From: Ferruginibacter sp.
Lineage (GTDB): Bacteria > Bacteroidota > Bacteroidia > Chitinophagales > Chitinophagaceae
Length of the DNA: 64,000 nt
Reading direction: 5' to 3'
Assembly (NCBI GenBank): GCA_019638485.1
Contig: JAHBTP010000001.1
Location: 1,426,001 to 1,490,000, forward strand
Every line of letters begins with the position of its first letter. Position 1 is the first letter of the stretch. A program made the translations under genes and the position numbers. Of this stretch, positions 8,762-18,493 are shown piece by piece. The notes under the pieces are model-generated. The model ran no database searches and was not told where the DNA came from. It saw only the letters and a program-made list of their open reading frames with translations.

Positions 8762-9856
8762 TTATTTTGGTGCGAGTTTATAAAAGTACCACGCTAAAAA
8801 TCCGAAAAGTATGTTTGGTGTCCATGCAGCAAGAAATGGTGGAAAGTTCCCTTGAGTTGCAAATACCAGTGTAAGCCTGCTAAGCAATACATAAGAAACA
8901 CTCACCACAACTCCAATGGCAAGATGAATACCGCTACCTCCTCTCACTTTACGAGAAGCAAGAACCGCGCCAATCATTGTAAGAATAAAAACTGAGGCAG
9001 GAATGGCATCTCGGTTGTATCGCTCTACCAGTAAGCCCCCAACAATTTCAGACCCCCGAGCTTTTTCCTTTTTAATAAATCGGTTCAATTCGGGTGTTGT
9101 CATCTCATCTTTTAAATAATCATCTCTTCTAAGATCAAGTGGAGAAAAGCTAAACGGCTCCCATTTTTCTTTAGAAAAGACAACCCTTTCACTAAGTCCA
9201 TCTATATATCGCTCTTGCAAATGGCGAACCTTCCATTCTTTTTGAGCCGTATCCCAGTTGAAAGAGACTACACGTAGATTGTAGATTAGTCTGTTACTAT
9301 CATCAAAGCGTTGAACAAACAAATTATTTCCGGTGCGAGAAATTGTATCATAGCCTTTAATGCCCACCCATGAATGTGGGTCAAGTCTAAAATATAGATT
9401 TTGTTTATAGTTTCCGGATTGGTGTTCTCCAATATTTATATCTACATAATTCTTTTGAAAATCAGCCCATTTCCTATTGGCATTAGGAACAACATATTGA
9501 TATCCGATCCAAAGAATTAACGACATGATTATACCACCAATCATAAACGGCCGTAAATAGCGATTAAAGCTAACTCCACTGCTTAAAATAGCCACCACTT
9601 CGGAACGTCCGGCCATTTTTGATGTAAAAAAGATAACAGAAAGAAAAATAAAAAGTGGAAAGAGCATGGCCACTATTCGTGGAATAAAACCGAAATAATA
9701 ATCAGTTATGATACGCGAGGTGGATAGTCCGGATTTTACAAAATCATCAGTATGTTCGCTTATATCCACCACCACAATAACAACGGTAAAAAGAAAAAGC
9801 GCAAATAAGAAGGTGCTTAGATATTTTTTTAATATATACCAGTCAATCTTTTTCAT
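8762..9856 (-). CDS. LptF/LptG-type permease (YjgP/YjgQ family)
   Basis: The 364-residue inner-membrane protein has the LptF/G plan: three N-terminal transmembrane segments (about 12-32, 52-75 and 100-120), a periplasmic beta-jellyroll domain (about 125-265), and three C-terminal segments (from about 280). The family feeds lipopolysaccharide from the inner membrane into the LptC-LptA bridge, with LptB supplying ATP hydrolysis. The stretch GRSEVVAILSSGVS after the second segment is the usual cytoplasmic coupling region, and IPASVFILTMIGAVLASRK opens the C-terminal half. Only one paralogue is present here; whether it is LptF or LptG cannot be decided. It sits downstream of the HI0933-type gene in the same direction. 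Confidence 0.85.
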   Translation of the reverse strand: MKKIDWYILKKYLSTFLFALFLFTVVIVVVDISEHTDDFVKSGLSTSRIITDYYFGFIPRIVAMLFPLFIFLSVIFFTSKMAGRSEVVAILSSGVSFNRYLRPFMIGGIIMSLILWIGYQYVVPNANRKWADFQKNYVDINIGEHQSGNYKQNLYFRLDPHSWVGIKGYDTISRTGNNLFVQRFDDSNRLIYNLRVVSFNWDTAQKEWKVRHLQERYIDGLSERVVFSKEKWEPFSFSPLDLRRDDYLKDEMTTPELNRFIKKEKARGSEIVGGLLVERYNRDAIPASVFILTMIGAVLASRKVRGGSGIHLAIGVVVSVSYVLLSRLTLVFATQGNFPPFLAAWTPNILFGFLAWYFYKLAPK

Positions 9857-9911
9857 GCAATAAGCAAAGATAAACCGAGTGATTGGTTATACCGATTTAA
9901 GCAAGTTTAAT

Positions 9912-11147
9912 TTAACCATTTTCGTTAAAAGAAGCTATGTGGCTGGCAGCCAAAAAGCCGCTGGTCCAGGCATGTTGAAAATTAAAGCCCCCTGTTACGC
10001 CGTCAACATCCATTATCTCACCGGCAAAATATAGCCCCTTATGCAGCTTACTCTCCATTGTAGTGCTATTCACCTCACTGAGGTTAATGCCTCCTGCGGT
10101 AACAAATTCCTCTTTAAAGGTTGTTTTTCCGTTTATATCCAGTTCAAAGGCAGTAAGTAATCGAGAAAGGATATTTTGGCTTTTTGCCGTAAGGTCAGCC
10201 CATCGCACTTCCTGATTAATGCCAGCCTGATTTAGCATAAAATGCCAAAAACGTGAAGGCAAATTAAACAAGGTTGCATTAAATATTTTTTGTGTTGGTT
10301 TTTCTGTTCTCATATTTACCAATCTCTCTCTGCAGCTATTTTCGTGAAAATTCGGAATCCAATTTATAGTAACCTTAAATTGATACGCATTTTCTGCCAG
10401 GATGCGGGCGGCCCATGCCGATAATTTCAACACTGCCGGACCACTCAATCCCCAGTGCGTAATCAATAGCGGCCCGGATTGTACCATTGGCGTACCCTTC
10501 AATTTAATGATAACCTGTGGTAAGGAGATTCCCATTAGTTCGGTAATTGGGTGTTGGGGGCAATTAAATGAAAAAAGTGACGGCACGGGAGGTACTATAG
10601 TGTGCCCGGTTGCTTTAATCCATTTAAACTGCTCTGCCTTTGGAAATCCACCACAGGCCACCAATACAAAATCTGTACTTAACTCTTTTCCTGATGCGAG
10701 CCGGATAACCCAATTATTATTTCGTTTATTCATGTCCGTTACAGACTGAGCTATTTGAATCTCTATATTATGAACAGCAGCTTCGTTTAAAATGCAATTA
10801 ATTATAGTTTGCGAATTATTTGACACCGGAAATATACGACCATCATCTTCAGTCTTAACTTGAACACCCCGAGCATTAAACCATTCAATAGTGTTAGTCG
10901 GTGCAAAAAGATGGAAAGCTTTCTTTAAAAAGGTTGCGCCTCTCGGATAATGCTTAACCAATTCACTAACAGAAAAACAGGCATGGGTAAGGTTACACCT
11001 TCCTCCACCACTAATCTTAACCTTACTAAGTAGTTTTAATGATTTCTCAATAACCACTACTTCCAAATTAGCATTAAGTTGGGCAGCATTTACTGCGCAA
11101 AACATTCCTGCTGCACCACCACCTACTACCAACAATCTTTTTTTCAT
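9912..11147 (-). CDS. HI0933/YhiN-family FAD-dependent oxidoreductase
   Basis: The 411-residue flavoprotein starts with a Rossmann dinucleotide fold (LLVVGGGAAGMFCAVNAAQ) followed by VVVIEKSLKLLSKVKISGGGRCNLTHA, the signature of the HI0933/YhiN (BaiN-like) family. The C-terminal motif GLYFAGEIMDVDGVTGGFNFQHA is also diagnostic and completes the FAD site. The middle contains the family's inserted beta domain. The physiological substrate of most members is unknown. It lies 24 bases downstream of map in the same direction, so it takes the place where infA and the alpha-operon genes are expected in many bacteria. Confidence 0.85.
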   Translation of the reverse strand: MKKRLLVVGGGAAGMFCAVNAAQLNANLEVVVIEKSLKLLSKVKISGGGRCNLTHACFSVSELVKHYPRGATFLKKAFHLFAPTNTIEWFNARGVQVKTEDDGRIFPVSNNSQTIINCILNEAAVHNIEIQIAQSVTDMNKRNNNWVIRLASGKELSTDFVLVACGGFPKAEQFKWIKATGHTIVPPVPSLFSFNCPQHPITELMGISLPQVIIKLKGTPMVQSGPLLITHWGLSGPAVLKLSAWAARILAENAYQFKVTINWIPNFHENSCRERLVNMRTEKPTQKIFNATLFNLPSRFWHFMLNQAGINQEVRWADLTAKSQNILSRLLTAFELDINGKTTFKEEFVTAGGINLSEVNSTTMESKLHKGLYFAGEIMDVDGVTGGFNFQHAWTSGFLAASHIASFNENG

Positions 11148-11171
11148 TTGGATAGAGATAGGCTATTTGAA

Positions 11172-11972
11172 TTAATAACTCCAGAAGAGATTAGGATTTT
11201 TCTTTTCGGCAGCTTCTATTGGTGCATAGTTTGATAAAATATCTGCCTTATTAGGACGAACACAAACATCATGTTCAAAATGAGCTGAAACTTTCCCATC
11301 TACGGTTCGAATAGTCCATCCATCCGATTCTGTATATATTTCTTTCCTACCTAAATTAATCATGGGTTCAATCGCAATCACCATTCCATCAATTAATTTA
11401 GGGCCAATACCCTTTCTGCCATAATTAGGAACCTGAGGATCTTCGTGCATTTTATGTCCCAGTCCATGCCCAACCAATTCTCTAACTACACCAAATCCAT
11501 TTTTCTTTTCGGTATATTCCTGAACCGTAAAGCCAATGTCACCCACTCTATTTCCAACAATACATTTTTCGATAGCCAAATAGAGAGACTCCTTTGTTAC
11601 CCTTAATAATCGTTGTGTTTCACTATCAATTTCACCTATTGCAAAAGTATAGGCATGGTCACCATGAAAATTATTTTTAAACACCCCGATATCTACTGAA
11701 ACAATATCACCGTCAATTAATTCTCTATCGTTAGGAAACCCATGCACTACTGCATCATTAACTGAAATACAGGTAGCAAATGGATAGCCATTATATCCTT
11801 TAAAAGAAGGAGTTGCTCCATTGTCATGAATAAATTCATCCACCATTTTATTAATAAAAGCAGAGGTTATTCCCGGTTTCAATTCTTTAGCCACCAAGGA
11901 AAGGGCATCACTTACCATAAGTGCGCTAATACGCATTAGTTCTACTTCCTCATTTGATTTTGGCTTAATCAT
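11172..11972 (-). CDS. map: Methionine aminopeptidase, type I
   Basis: Map removes the initiator methionine from new proteins. The 266-residue enzyme shows the five metal ligands: VSVDIGVFKNNFHGD (two aspartates, about residues 96 and 107), GHGLGHKMHE (histidine, about 170), VIAIEPMI (glutamate, about 203) and FEHDVCV (glutamate, about 234). It is the short bacterial type Ia without an N-terminal extension. It follows secY by 67 bases containing a hairpin, and precedes the flavoprotein gene by 24 bases. The secY-map pairing is the conserved end of the spc operon. Confidence 0.95.
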   Translation of the reverse strand: MIKPKSNEEVELMRISALMVSDALSLVAKELKPGITSAFINKMVDEFIHDNGATPSFKGYNGYPFATCISVNDAVVHGFPNDRELIDGDIVSVDIGVFKNNFHGDHAYTFAIGEIDSETQRLLRVTKESLYLAIEKCIVGNRVGDIGFTVQEYTEKKNGFGVVRELVGHGLGHKMHEDPQVPNYGRKGIGPKLIDGMVIAIEPMINLGRKEIYTESDGWTIRTVDGKVSAHFEHDVCVRPNKADILSNYAPIEAAEKKNPNLFWSY

Positions 11973-11989
11973 TTCTTGGTATTTAAAAC

Positions 11990-12016
11990 AAACCCCGGCA
12001 ATTAAGGCCAGGGTTT
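11990..12016 (-). terminator. Hairpin between secY and map (possible partial terminator)
   Basis: A 10-bp stem with one C-A mismatch (11990-11999 with 12007-12016, AAACCC/GGGTTT outer part) lies 24 bases after the secY stop on the minus strand. It is followed by TGTTTTAAAT, a weak T tract. It could lower read-through from the ribosomal operon into map. Confidence 0.5.
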
Positions 12017-12039
12017 AGTATTTGAAACTATTTTTAAAA

Positions 12040-13374
12040 CTACATACCTGAGCTTACTGTTTGGCGGCCATGAACACGTCCACTACTCATTAATCCATCG
12101 TACTGGCGCATGAGTAACTGTGTTTCTACCTGCTGAAGGGTATCCAAAATTACACCCACCATAATTAACAAGGAAGTACCACCATAGAAGGTTGAGAAAT
12201 TAGCCGACATGGTAAACATCAGCTGAATTATACCGGGTAGAACACCTACAAAAGCAAGCATAATAGCTCCCGGGAAGGTGATGCGATCCATTATGGTTCC
12301 GATATAATCAGATGTATCCTTTCCCGGTTTTACACCGGGGATAAAACCATTATTTCGCTTCAGTTCCTCTGCCATTTGTTTAGGATTAAAAATAAGGGCA
12401 GTATAAAGGAAGGTAAAGGCAATAACACTAATTGAATACACAATCATATAAACCGTATTGGTTTGATCGGTAAAATATTTTGCCCATCCTTCACCTTGGA
12501 ATCCGGTAAATATAGTAGGTAGAAACAGGATAGCCTGTGCAAAGATGATAGGCATAACACCTGCAGCATTCACTTTTAGTGGGAGGAAATTTCTTGCTCC
12601 ACCCATTTGCCTGTTACCAACAATTTGTTTAGCATAATATACAGGCACCTTTCGAACGGCTTGAACCAGCATAACCAATCCCATATTCAATGCCACATAA
12701 AATAGAATTTCAATAAGTACAATCAGAATACCTCCTGCTCCACGAGTAAGGCGGGTTGACCATTCTTGTCCGAATGATTCCGGTAGTCGGGCAAGGATAC
12801 CAATCATAATGATAATTGATGTACCATTACCCAATCCTTTATCTGTTATTTTTTCACCTAACCACATTACAAACAAAGTACCAACCGTAAGAAGTACTAC
12901 TGTAGAAATCCAAAAATAGCTTTTGAATATAGGAATAAGTGCTTCCTGGTTCATTGGGCTTTCAAGGTATCCGATATATGCTGCAGCTTGAAATAAGGTT
13001 ACAATAACAGTAAGGTATCTGGTCCACTGGTTAATTTTTCTTCTGCCGCTCTCTCCTTCTTTTTGAATTTTTGCCATTTGTGGCACCAGTACGGTAACCA
13101 ACTGCATAAAAATTGAAGCGGAGATATAAGGCATAATACCCAATGCAAAAATTGATGCTTTTGAGAAAGCACCTCCCACAAAGGCATCCAACAATCCTAA
13201 CATACCGGACTGGGCGCTTGATGTAAGGTTATCGAGTTTATTGGGATCAATACCGGGTAGTACGATAAAGGAGCCTAAGCGATAGATGAAAAGCAATAAA
13301 AGTGTGTATCCTATCTTTTTGCGTAAATCTTCAATACTCCAGATATTCTTCAGTGTGTTAATAAACTTCTTCAC
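12040..13374 (-). CDS. secY: Preprotein translocase subunit SecY
   Basis: SecY forms the channel of the Sec translocon in the inner membrane. The 444-residue protein has the usual ten transmembrane segments. It begins with a cytoplasmic amphipathic helix ending in SIEDLRKKIGYTLLLLFIYRLGS and has a plug region near residues 55-75. The motifs GSTSIIIMIGILARLP-like (as GNGTSIIIMIGILARLPES) and KPGKDTSDYIGTIMDRITFPGA are clear SecY signatures. The C terminus is basic (RVHGRQTVSSGM). It stands after rplO with a 77-base gap, as in the conserved spc operon. Confidence 0.96.
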   Translation of the reverse strand: MKKFINTLKNIWSIEDLRKKIGYTLLLLFIYRLGSFIVLPGIDPNKLDNLTSSAQSGMLGLLDAFVGGAFSKASIFALGIMPYISASIFMQLVTVLVPQMAKIQKEGESGRRKINQWTRYLTVIVTLFQAAAYIGYLESPMNQEALIPIFKSYFWISTVVLLTVGTLFVMWLGEKITDKGLGNGTSIIIMIGILARLPESFGQEWSTRLTRGAGGILIVLIEILFYVALNMGLVMLVQAVRKVPVYYAKQIVGNRQMGGARNFLPLKVNAAGVMPIIFAQAILFLPTIFTGFQGEGWAKYFTDQTNTVYMIVYSISVIAFTFLYTALIFNPKQMAEELKRNNGFIPGVKPGKDTSDYIGTIMDRITFPGAIMLAFVGVLPGIIQLMFTMSANFSTFYGGTSLLIMVGVILDTLQQVETQLLMRQYDGLMSSGRVHGRQTVSSGM

Positions 13375-13451
13375 AAATTGATGTCAATTTAAATATGATT
13401 CGCAAATGGTAAAACAGTAGTTTGAATTTGCTGTGCGCAAATATCGTGTAA

Positions 13452-13901
13452 TTATTTTACTATATCAATGGTTCCGCCTGCTGCTTCAATAGCCTGTTTA
13501 GCTTTTGCGCTTGCTGCCTGAACTTTAAATGCGAATTTTCCTTTTATTTCACCGGTACCGAGGATTTTTACTATATCGGTTTGGCTAATAAGGCCGTTAA
13601 TGTACAAATTTTGAGCATTAAATTCAGTAATACCGTATTTTTCTGCTAACATGTCTATTTGTCCGAGGTTAAATACTTTAAATTCTACGCGATTAATATT
13701 TTTAAAGCCGCGTTTAGGAATACGGCGTTGAATGGGCATTTGTCCGCCTTCATGTCCTTTTTTCCTTTTATATCCAGCCCGGCTTTGGCCTCCTTTATTA
13801 CCTTTTGTTGAAGTGCCGCCTTTTCCGCTAGCTTCACCACGCCCCAGGCGTTTTGTTTTGTGAACTGAACCTTTTGCAGGTTTGAGAGAATGTAATTGCA
13901 T
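13452..13901 (-). CDS. rplO: 50S ribosomal protein L15
   Basis: The 149-residue protein has the glycine- and lysine-rich N-terminal arm of L15 (RLGRGEASGKGGTSTKGNKG, ending KGHEGGQMPIQRRIPKRGF), which threads into 23S rRNA. The globular C-terminal half ends TIDIVK. Gene order rpmD-rplO-secY is canonical. The 92-base gap before it is longer than others in the operon and holds two hairpins. Confidence 0.95.
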   Translation of the reverse strand: MQLHSLKPAKGSVHKTKRLGRGEASGKGGTSTKGNKGGQSRAGYKRKKGHEGGQMPIQRRIPKRGFKNINRVEFKVFNLGQIDMLAEKYGITEFNAQNLYINGLISQTDIVKILGTGEIKGKFAFKVQAASAKAKQAIEAAGGTIDIVK

Positions 13902-13921
13902 GATGTTAGGTTTTTACTTAC

Positions 13922-13989
13922 GGGGCATCACCCCCTCGCTTATTAAATAATTATATATAAATTGAAAATGCTGAAATAATCCAGCATTT
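13922..13989 (-). promoter_or_regulatory. Two small hairpins in the rpmD-rplO gap
   Basis: On the minus strand, a perfect 8-bp stem (13982-13989 with 13966-13973, CAGCATTT/AAATGCTG, 8-base loop) follows the rpmD stop within 5 bases. A shorter GGGG/CCCC stem lies at 13922-13934, about 20 bases ahead of rplO. Neither has a good T tract, so an mRNA processing or translation role is as likely as attenuation. Confidence 0.35.
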
Positions 13990-13993
13990 CATT

Positions 13994-14182
13994 TTATCCT
14001 TTAACTTCTTCTACCTTTATCAGGTGATTAACCTTTTCTACCATTCCTAAAATTTGAGGAGTAGCTTCTACTTCCACCGAGGAATGAAGTTTTTTAAGCC
14101 CCAAAGCTACCATGGTTCTTTTTTGACGCTCAGGGCGATCAATCACACTTTTCACTTGGGTAACTTTAATTTTCTTTGCCAT
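13994..14182 (-). CDS. rpmD: 50S ribosomal protein L30
   Basis: At 62 residues this is the normal short bacterial L30. It starts KIKVTQVKSVIDRPERQKRT and contains LGLKKLHSSVE, the recognisable core. It lies between rpsE and rplO as in the standard spc operon order. Confidence 0.93.
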   Translation of the reverse strand: MAKKIKVTQVKSVIDRPERQKRTMVALGLKKLHSSVEVEATPQILGMVEKVNHLIKVEEVKG

Positions 14183-14238
14183 GATTATAATTTTTAGTCA
14201 CTAACGCTAAGGAGTAAGCGACGCTTGATTTTATGATA

Positions 14239-14757
14239 TTATCCGTTAAACACCTTTTTCAATGAGCGGTTACGTGTTTTGGCCACAGCCACCGGCTCAC
14301 GTAATGTGGCTAATGCTTTGATTGTTGCTTTAACTACATTATGCGGATTGGCTGAACCCAGGTTTTTAGTTAACACGTCTGTAATACCTGCTGATTCAAG
14401 CACAGCACGCATACTACCACCGGCAATTACACCTGTACCTTGTGCAGCTGGTTTAATCATTACTTTGGCAGCTCCAACTTTTACAGATTGATCATGAGGT
14501 ACAGTACCATGAAAAATAGGAACTTTAATTAGGTTTTTCTTTGCATCTTCAATTCCTTTGGTAATAGCTTCCTGAACCTCTTTAGCTTTCCCTAATCCAT
14601 GGCCTACCACTCCGGCACCGTCACCTACAACCACTAGGGCTGAGAAACTAAATGCACGACCACCCTTTGTTGTTTTTACCACACGGTTAATGGCCACCAC
14701 TTTTTCTTTCAGTTCCAAATCACCGGCTCTTAATTTATTGCTTATTGTACTAGACAT
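14239..14757 (-). CDS. rpsE: 30S ribosomal protein S5
   Basis: The 172-residue protein has the S5 dsRNA-binding N-terminal domain. The signature [20 protein letters not shown] is followed by [14 protein letters not shown]. The C-terminal domain contains [21 protein letters not shown]5 takes part in decoding fidelity near the mRNA entry tunnel. Position after rplR and before rpmD is canonical. Confidence 0.96.
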   Translation of the reverse strand: MSSTISNKLRAGDLELKEKVVAINRVVKTTKGGRAFSFSALVVVGDGAGVVGHGLGKAKEVQEAITKGIEDAKKNLIKVPIFHGTVPHDQSVKVGAAKVMIKPAAQGTGVIAGGSMRAVLESAGITDVLTKNLGSANPHNVVKATIKALATLREPVAVAKTRNRSLKKVFNG

Positions 14758-14784
14758 GTAAATATTAATTAAAAAATGTAATGA

Positions 14785-15138
14785 TTAAAATTGAAGTCCT
14801 CCTTCACGTGCACCTTCTGCAACTGCTTTTACTCTACCATGATAAATATATCCACCACGATCAAATACCACTTCCTTTATACCTATTTCACCGGCTTTAC
14901 GAGCAATTGCCTCACCCACCATTTTACTCTTATCCATTTTTGCAGATTTTTGGGCGACAATATCCTTTTGACGTGAATTGGCAGCAGCCAATGTTGTTCC
15001 GGTAGCATCATCTATCAATTGCACATAAATATCCGTGTTGCTCCTGAACACACTCAGGCGTGGCTTAGATGCAGTACCGAATATCTTTTTACGAATACGG
15101 TAGCGAATCTTTTGTCTTGCTGTAGTTTTGTTGTTCAT
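14785..15138 (-). CDS. rplR: 50S ribosomal protein L18
   Basis: The 117-residue protein binds 5S rRNA in the central protuberance. Recognisable parts are the basic N-terminal arm (RQKIRYRIRKKIFGTASKPR), LSVFRSNTDIYVQLIDD and the C-terminal VVFDRGGYIYHGRVKAVAEG. It sits between rplF and rpsE in standard order. Confidence 0.95.
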   Translation of the reverse strand: MNNKTTARQKIRYRIRKKIFGTASKPRLSVFRSNTDIYVQLIDDATGTTLAAANSRQKDIVAQKSAKMDKSKMVGEAIARKAGEIGIKEVVFDRGGYIYHGRVKAVAEGAREGGLQF

Positions 15139-15183
15139 GTTTTTTATTTTTTATCCCTGATTCTGCCAGAGATTAACTATACA

Positions 15184-15738
15184 TTATTTACCTGCAGACT
15201 TACCTGCTTTTCTTCTTAAAATTTCACCGGCAAACTTCACCCCTTTACCTTTATAAGGCTCAGGCTTACGCAGGCTGCGAATTTTAGCACACACCTGACC
15301 TAGTAATTGTTTATCTATTCCTGAAAGAGTAACTGTAGGATTTTTACCTTTTTCGTTTGCAGTTTCAACTTTCAATTCTTTAGGAATATCAAAAACGATA
15401 TTATGAGAATAACCCAATGACAGGTCAAGCAAATTACCTTGATTGGATGCTTTAAAACCCACACCCACCAATTCTAATTGTTTTGAATACCCGTCAGTAA
15501 CACCCTTAACCATATTTTTGAGCAAAGAACGATACAAACCATGTAAGGCGCGATGTCTGATTTGGTCAGTAGGACGTACTACTTCAAGTATATTATCCTT
15601 TAATTCCACCTTCATATCCCTATCAATCGCTTCTTTTAATTCTCCCTTAGGACCTTTAACCGCAATTGTATTATCCTTACTTACTGTAACCGTAACACCC
15701 TGTGGGATTTCGATTGGTTTTTTTCCTATACGACTCAT
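15184..15738 (-). CDS. rplF: 50S ribosomal protein L6
   Basis: The 184-residue protein begins MSRIGKKPIEIPQGV, typical of L6, and consists of two homologous domains. The C-terminal signature EPYKGKGVKFAGEILRRKAG marks the second. L6 lies near the sarcin-ricin loop. It is placed between rpsH and rplR as usual. Confidence 0.96.
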   Translation of the reverse strand: MSRIGKKPIEIPQGVTVTVSKDNTIAVKGPKGELKEAIDRDMKVELKDNILEVVRPTDQIRHRALHGLYRSLLKNMVKGVTDGYSKQLELVGVGFKASNQGNLLDLSLGYSHNIVFDIPKELKVETANEKGKNPTVTLSGIDKQLLGQVCAKIRSLRKPEPYKGKGVKFAGEILRRKAGKSAGK

Positions 15739-15815
15739 AACAAATTGTTTATGTTTTATGATGCTTATCGGTCAGCCCGGTATAGTACAGGCTTAAGGAA
15801 TAAGCATCTAATGAA

Positions 15816-16214
15816 TTAAAATATATTACACAATACCTCACCGCCTACATTCTGTGCTCGCGCTTCCTTATCCGTCATAACTCCTTTAGAGGTTGAAATA
15901 ATTGCAACACCAAGGCCATTCTTTACGCGCTTAAAATCTTCGGGTTTTGAATAAGAACGTAATCCCGGGCGGCTCACTCTTTCTAAGCTTTGAATAGCCG
16001 GTAATTTTGTAGCCGGGTCATACTTCAAAGCGATTTTGATGACACCTTGTTTATTATCATCTTCAAATTTGTATTTTAGAATATAGCCTTTATCATACAA
16101 AATTTCAGTGATACGTTTTTTCAGGTTACTTGCAGGTATTTCCACAATACGGTGGTTAGCCATTTGAGCATTACGAATCCTCGTCAAATAATCTGCAATA
16201 GGATCAGTTACCAT
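15816..16214 (-). CDS. rpsH: 30S ribosomal protein S8
   Basis: The 132-residue protein starts [20 protein letters not shown] and ends with [20 protein letters not shown], the S8 C-terminal signature for 16S rRNA binding. In enterobacteria S8 represses the spc operon; no comparable target is obvious here. It lies between rpsN and rplF. Confidence 0.96.
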   Translation of the reverse strand: MVTDPIADYLTRIRNAQMANHRIVEIPASNLKKRITEILYDKGYILKYKFEDDNKQGVIKIALKYDPATKLPAIQSLERVSRPGLRSYSKPEDFKRVKNGLGVAIISTSKGVMTDKEARAQNVGGEVLCNIF

Positions 16215-16266
16215 TTTTATACTTTGTTAATGATTTGAATAATTTTAAACTTCTTTTTTATCCTGC

Positions 16267-16536
16267 TTACCAGCTTGCTTTTGTTACGCCCGGAATTTTT
16301 CCATAGGATGCCATATCCCGGAAAGAAACACGGCTAATACCAAAGTGGCGCATATAACCACGAGGTCGTCCGGTTAACTGGCAGCGATTTTTTAAACGAA
16401 CCGCTGAACTGTTTCGAGGCAATGCATCTAATGCTGCATAATCTCCAGCGGCTTTAAGTGCAGCTCTTTTTTCTGCATAATGAGCCACCATACGTTCACG
16501 CTTAGCTTGTCTGGCTTTAATTGATTTTTTTGCCAT
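16267..16536 (-). CDS. rpsN: 30S ribosomal protein S14 (zinc-free form)
   Basis: The 89-residue protein has the S14 signature [18 protein letters not shown]. Only one cysteine is present and no CxxC pair, so this is the zinc-independent C-minus form. The length matches the long form rather than the 61-residue zinc type. It starts two bases after the end of rplE. Confidence 0.95.
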   Translation of the reverse strand: MAKKSIKARQAKRERMVAHYAEKRAALKAAGDYAALDALPRNSSAVRLKNRCQLTGRPRGYMRHFGISRVSFRDMASYGKIPGVTKASW

Positions 16537-16538
16537 AA

Positions 16539-17114
16539 TTAATTATCAGATTTATTAATGTTTTTAAACGGCATACCTAACTCTTTCAGCAATTCAAAAG
16601 CTTCTTCATTGGTATTTGCTGTGGTAACAAAAGTGATATCCATTCCGGTAATCTTATTAACCTTGTCAATATCAATTTCAGGGAAAATAATTTGTTCGGT
16701 AACGCCTAATGTATAATTACCGCGTCCGTCAAATGATTTATCATTAATGCCTTTAAAGTCGCGTACCCGAGGTAAAGACACAGAAACCAATCTGTCTAAA
16801 AACTCATACATCTTTACTCCACGTAAAGTAACACGGGCGCCAATAGGCATATTCTTACGTAACTTAAAGTTTGAGATGTCCTTTTTTGAATGTGTGGCTA
16901 CTGCTCTTTGTCCGGTAATATTACTCAACTCATCAATAGCAATATCAATAAGTTTTTTATCGGCAACAGCACCATTTACACCACGGTTTAAACAAATTTT
17001 TGTAAGCCTTGGTGTTTGCATTACTGTTTTGTAATTGAATTTCTTCATTAAGGCAGGAACCACTTCTTTGGTGTATTTCTCTGCTAACCTGGGTTTGTTG
17101 GTCATTGTACTCAT
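16539..17114 (-). CDS. rplE: 50S ribosomal protein L5
   Basis: The 191-residue 5S rRNA-binding protein has the L5 motif [20 protein letters not shown] and [16 protein letters not shown]. Its ATG shares one base with the rplX stop (TAATG arrangement), which suggests translational coupling. An alternative start lies three codons in. Order rplX-rplE-rpsN is canonical. Confidence 0.95.
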   Translation of the reverse strand: MSTMTNKPRLAEKYTKEVVPALMKKFNYKTVMQTPRLTKICLNRGVNGAVADKKLIDIAIDELSNITGQRAVATHSKKDISNFKLRKNMPIGARVTLRGVKMYEFLDRLVSVSLPRVRDFKGINDKSFDGRGNYTLGVTEQIIFPEIDIDKVNKITGMDITFVTTANTNEEAFELLKELGMPFKNINKSDN

Positions 17115-17452
17115 TATTTAATTACCTCCCCTGATTTTTTTGCTGTTCTAATTAATTTACCATTTTTGTGGCTACGGCTAACCTTGCTAGGTCCGCCTGT
17201 TTTTGAATCCCACAACATTACATTGCTTATGGCAATAGGCGCTTCAACCTTTACGATACCACCCTGGGTGTTTTTTGCAGTAGGTTTGGTATGTTTGGTT
17301 ACATAATTAACACCTTGAACCAAAACACGGGCTTCATGCAAAAGTACTTCCAATACTTTGTGTGGTTTTTTCAAATCCTTATCCTCACCGGTGATAACCA
17401 CCACCATGTCTCCCTTCTTAATGTTGAATTTTGGTTTAAATCTTGTACTCAT
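17114..17452 (-). CDS. rplX: 50S ribosomal protein L24
   Basis: The 112-residue protein contains a KOW motif near the N terminus ([20 protein letters not shown]), and [17 protein letters not shown], which is typical of L24. L24 is an early assembly protein of the large subunit. It overlaps rplE by one base. Confidence 0.95.
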   Translation of the reverse strand: MSTRFKPKFNIKKGDMVVVITGEDKDLKKPHKVLEVLLHEARVLVQGVNYVTKHTKPTAKNTQGGIVKVEAPIAISNVMLWDSKTGGPSKVSRSHKNGKLIRTAKKSGEVIK

Positions 17453-17522
17453 TTTATTTAGCTTTTAGCTTTAATGCTTTTGCTTATTCAATTTTGTTTC
17501 GGGCCTTTTGGCCAATAAGAAA

Positions 17523-17891
17523 TTACAGCACTTCGGGTGCAAGAGAAATAATTTTCATATATCCCTTATCGCGCAATTCACGAGCTACAGGTCCGAAAAT
17601 ACGTGTACCACGAGGCTCGTCAGCATTGTTTAATAATACAACTGCATTGTCATCAAAGCGGATATAAGAACCATCTTTACGGCGCAGCTTATTTACTGTA
17701 CGTACAATAACAGCCTTACTTACTGTACCTTTCTTTATACCACCGGCAGGCATGGCGTCTTTTACTGTTACCACAATCTTGTCTCCAATTTTGGCATAAT
17801 CCTGACCACTGTTTCCCAGCACCCGGATACACAAAACTTCTTTGGCTCCGCTATTATCTGCAACGTTTAATCTGCTTTCTTGCTGAATCAT
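17523..17891 (-). CDS. rplN: 50S ribosomal protein L14
   Basis: I start L14 at the ATG at 17891 ([19 protein letters not shown]), which gives the usual 122 residues; the open frame extends seven codons further up without matching the family. The motifs [19 protein letters not shown] and [20 protein letters not shown] are clear. L14 contacts L19 at the subunit interface. Confidence 0.95.
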   Translation of the reverse strand: MIQQESRLNVADNSGAKEVLCIRVLGNSGQDYAKIGDKIVVTVKDAMPAGGIKKGTVSKAVIVRTVNKLRRKDGSYIRFDDNAVVLLNNADEPRGTRIFGPVARELRDKGYMKIISLAPEVL

Positions 17892-17943
17892 TTTATTTTT
17901 ATTTACGTACAATGAATCATTACATCGTACAACGAACTAAATA

Positions 17944-18222
17944 TTATTTTACCTTTTCAATAATTTCTACCAGCCTCCAACGCTTCGTTTTACTTAACGG
18001 GCGCGTTTCCATAATTTTTACTGTATCGCCAATATTGCACTCGTTTTTCTCATCATGTGCATGAAAACTATTTGTTTTCTTAAGAAACTTACCGTAGAGT
18101 GGATGTTTAATCTTACGCTCAACTTTTACCGTAATACTTTTATCCATTTTATTGCTGGACACCACACCAATCTTGGTTTTTCTTAAATTTCTTTCAACAG
18201 TATTTTTTGTTGTTGCTTCCAT
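17944..18222 (-). CDS. rpsQ: 30S ribosomal protein S17
   Basis: The 92-residue OB-fold protein contains [20 protein letters not shown] and the S17 signature [20 protein letters not shown]. The N-terminal dozen residues ([11 protein letters not shown]) are an acidic and polar extension often seen in Bacteroidota. It is placed between rpmC and rplN. Confidence 0.95.
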   Translation of the reverse strand: MEATTKNTVERNLRKTKIGVVSSNKMDKSITVKVERKIKHPLYGKFLKKTNSFHAHDEKNECNIGDTVKIMETRPLSKTKRWRLVEIIEKVK

Positions 18223-18249
18223 TTTTATATTTTTTTACCTGGATAATAA

Positions 18250-18462
18250 TCAGGCTCCTGTTTGAGATTTCTTTAATAATGTTTTCAACCGGGCTATATC
18301 TCTGCGTAGTGCACGGATACTTTGTGGGTTTTCGAGAGGAGCAACCGAATGGGCAAATTTCATTTTCTTCAATCGTTGCTCATCTTCAGCAATGCGTGCA
18401 GCTAAATCATTGGCCGGCATTAATTTCACACTGTTTAAAAATTCTACTTTTTTTAACATCAC
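18250..18462 (-). CDS. rpmC: 50S ribosomal protein L29
   Basis: The 70-residue two-helix protein has the L29 pattern, with LKKMKFAHSVAPLENPQSIR followed by ALRRDIARLKTLL. L29 sits at the peptide exit and helps recruit trigger factor and SRP. The ATG at 18459 is an equally good start. Position after rplP is canonical. Confidence 0.9.
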   Translation of the reverse strand: MMLKKVEFLNSVKLMPANDLAARIAEDEQRLKKMKFAHSVAPLENPQSIRALRRDIARLKTLLKKSQTGA

Positions 18463-18493
18463 TCAAATATTTTTTTGTTTCAGCAATTCAATT

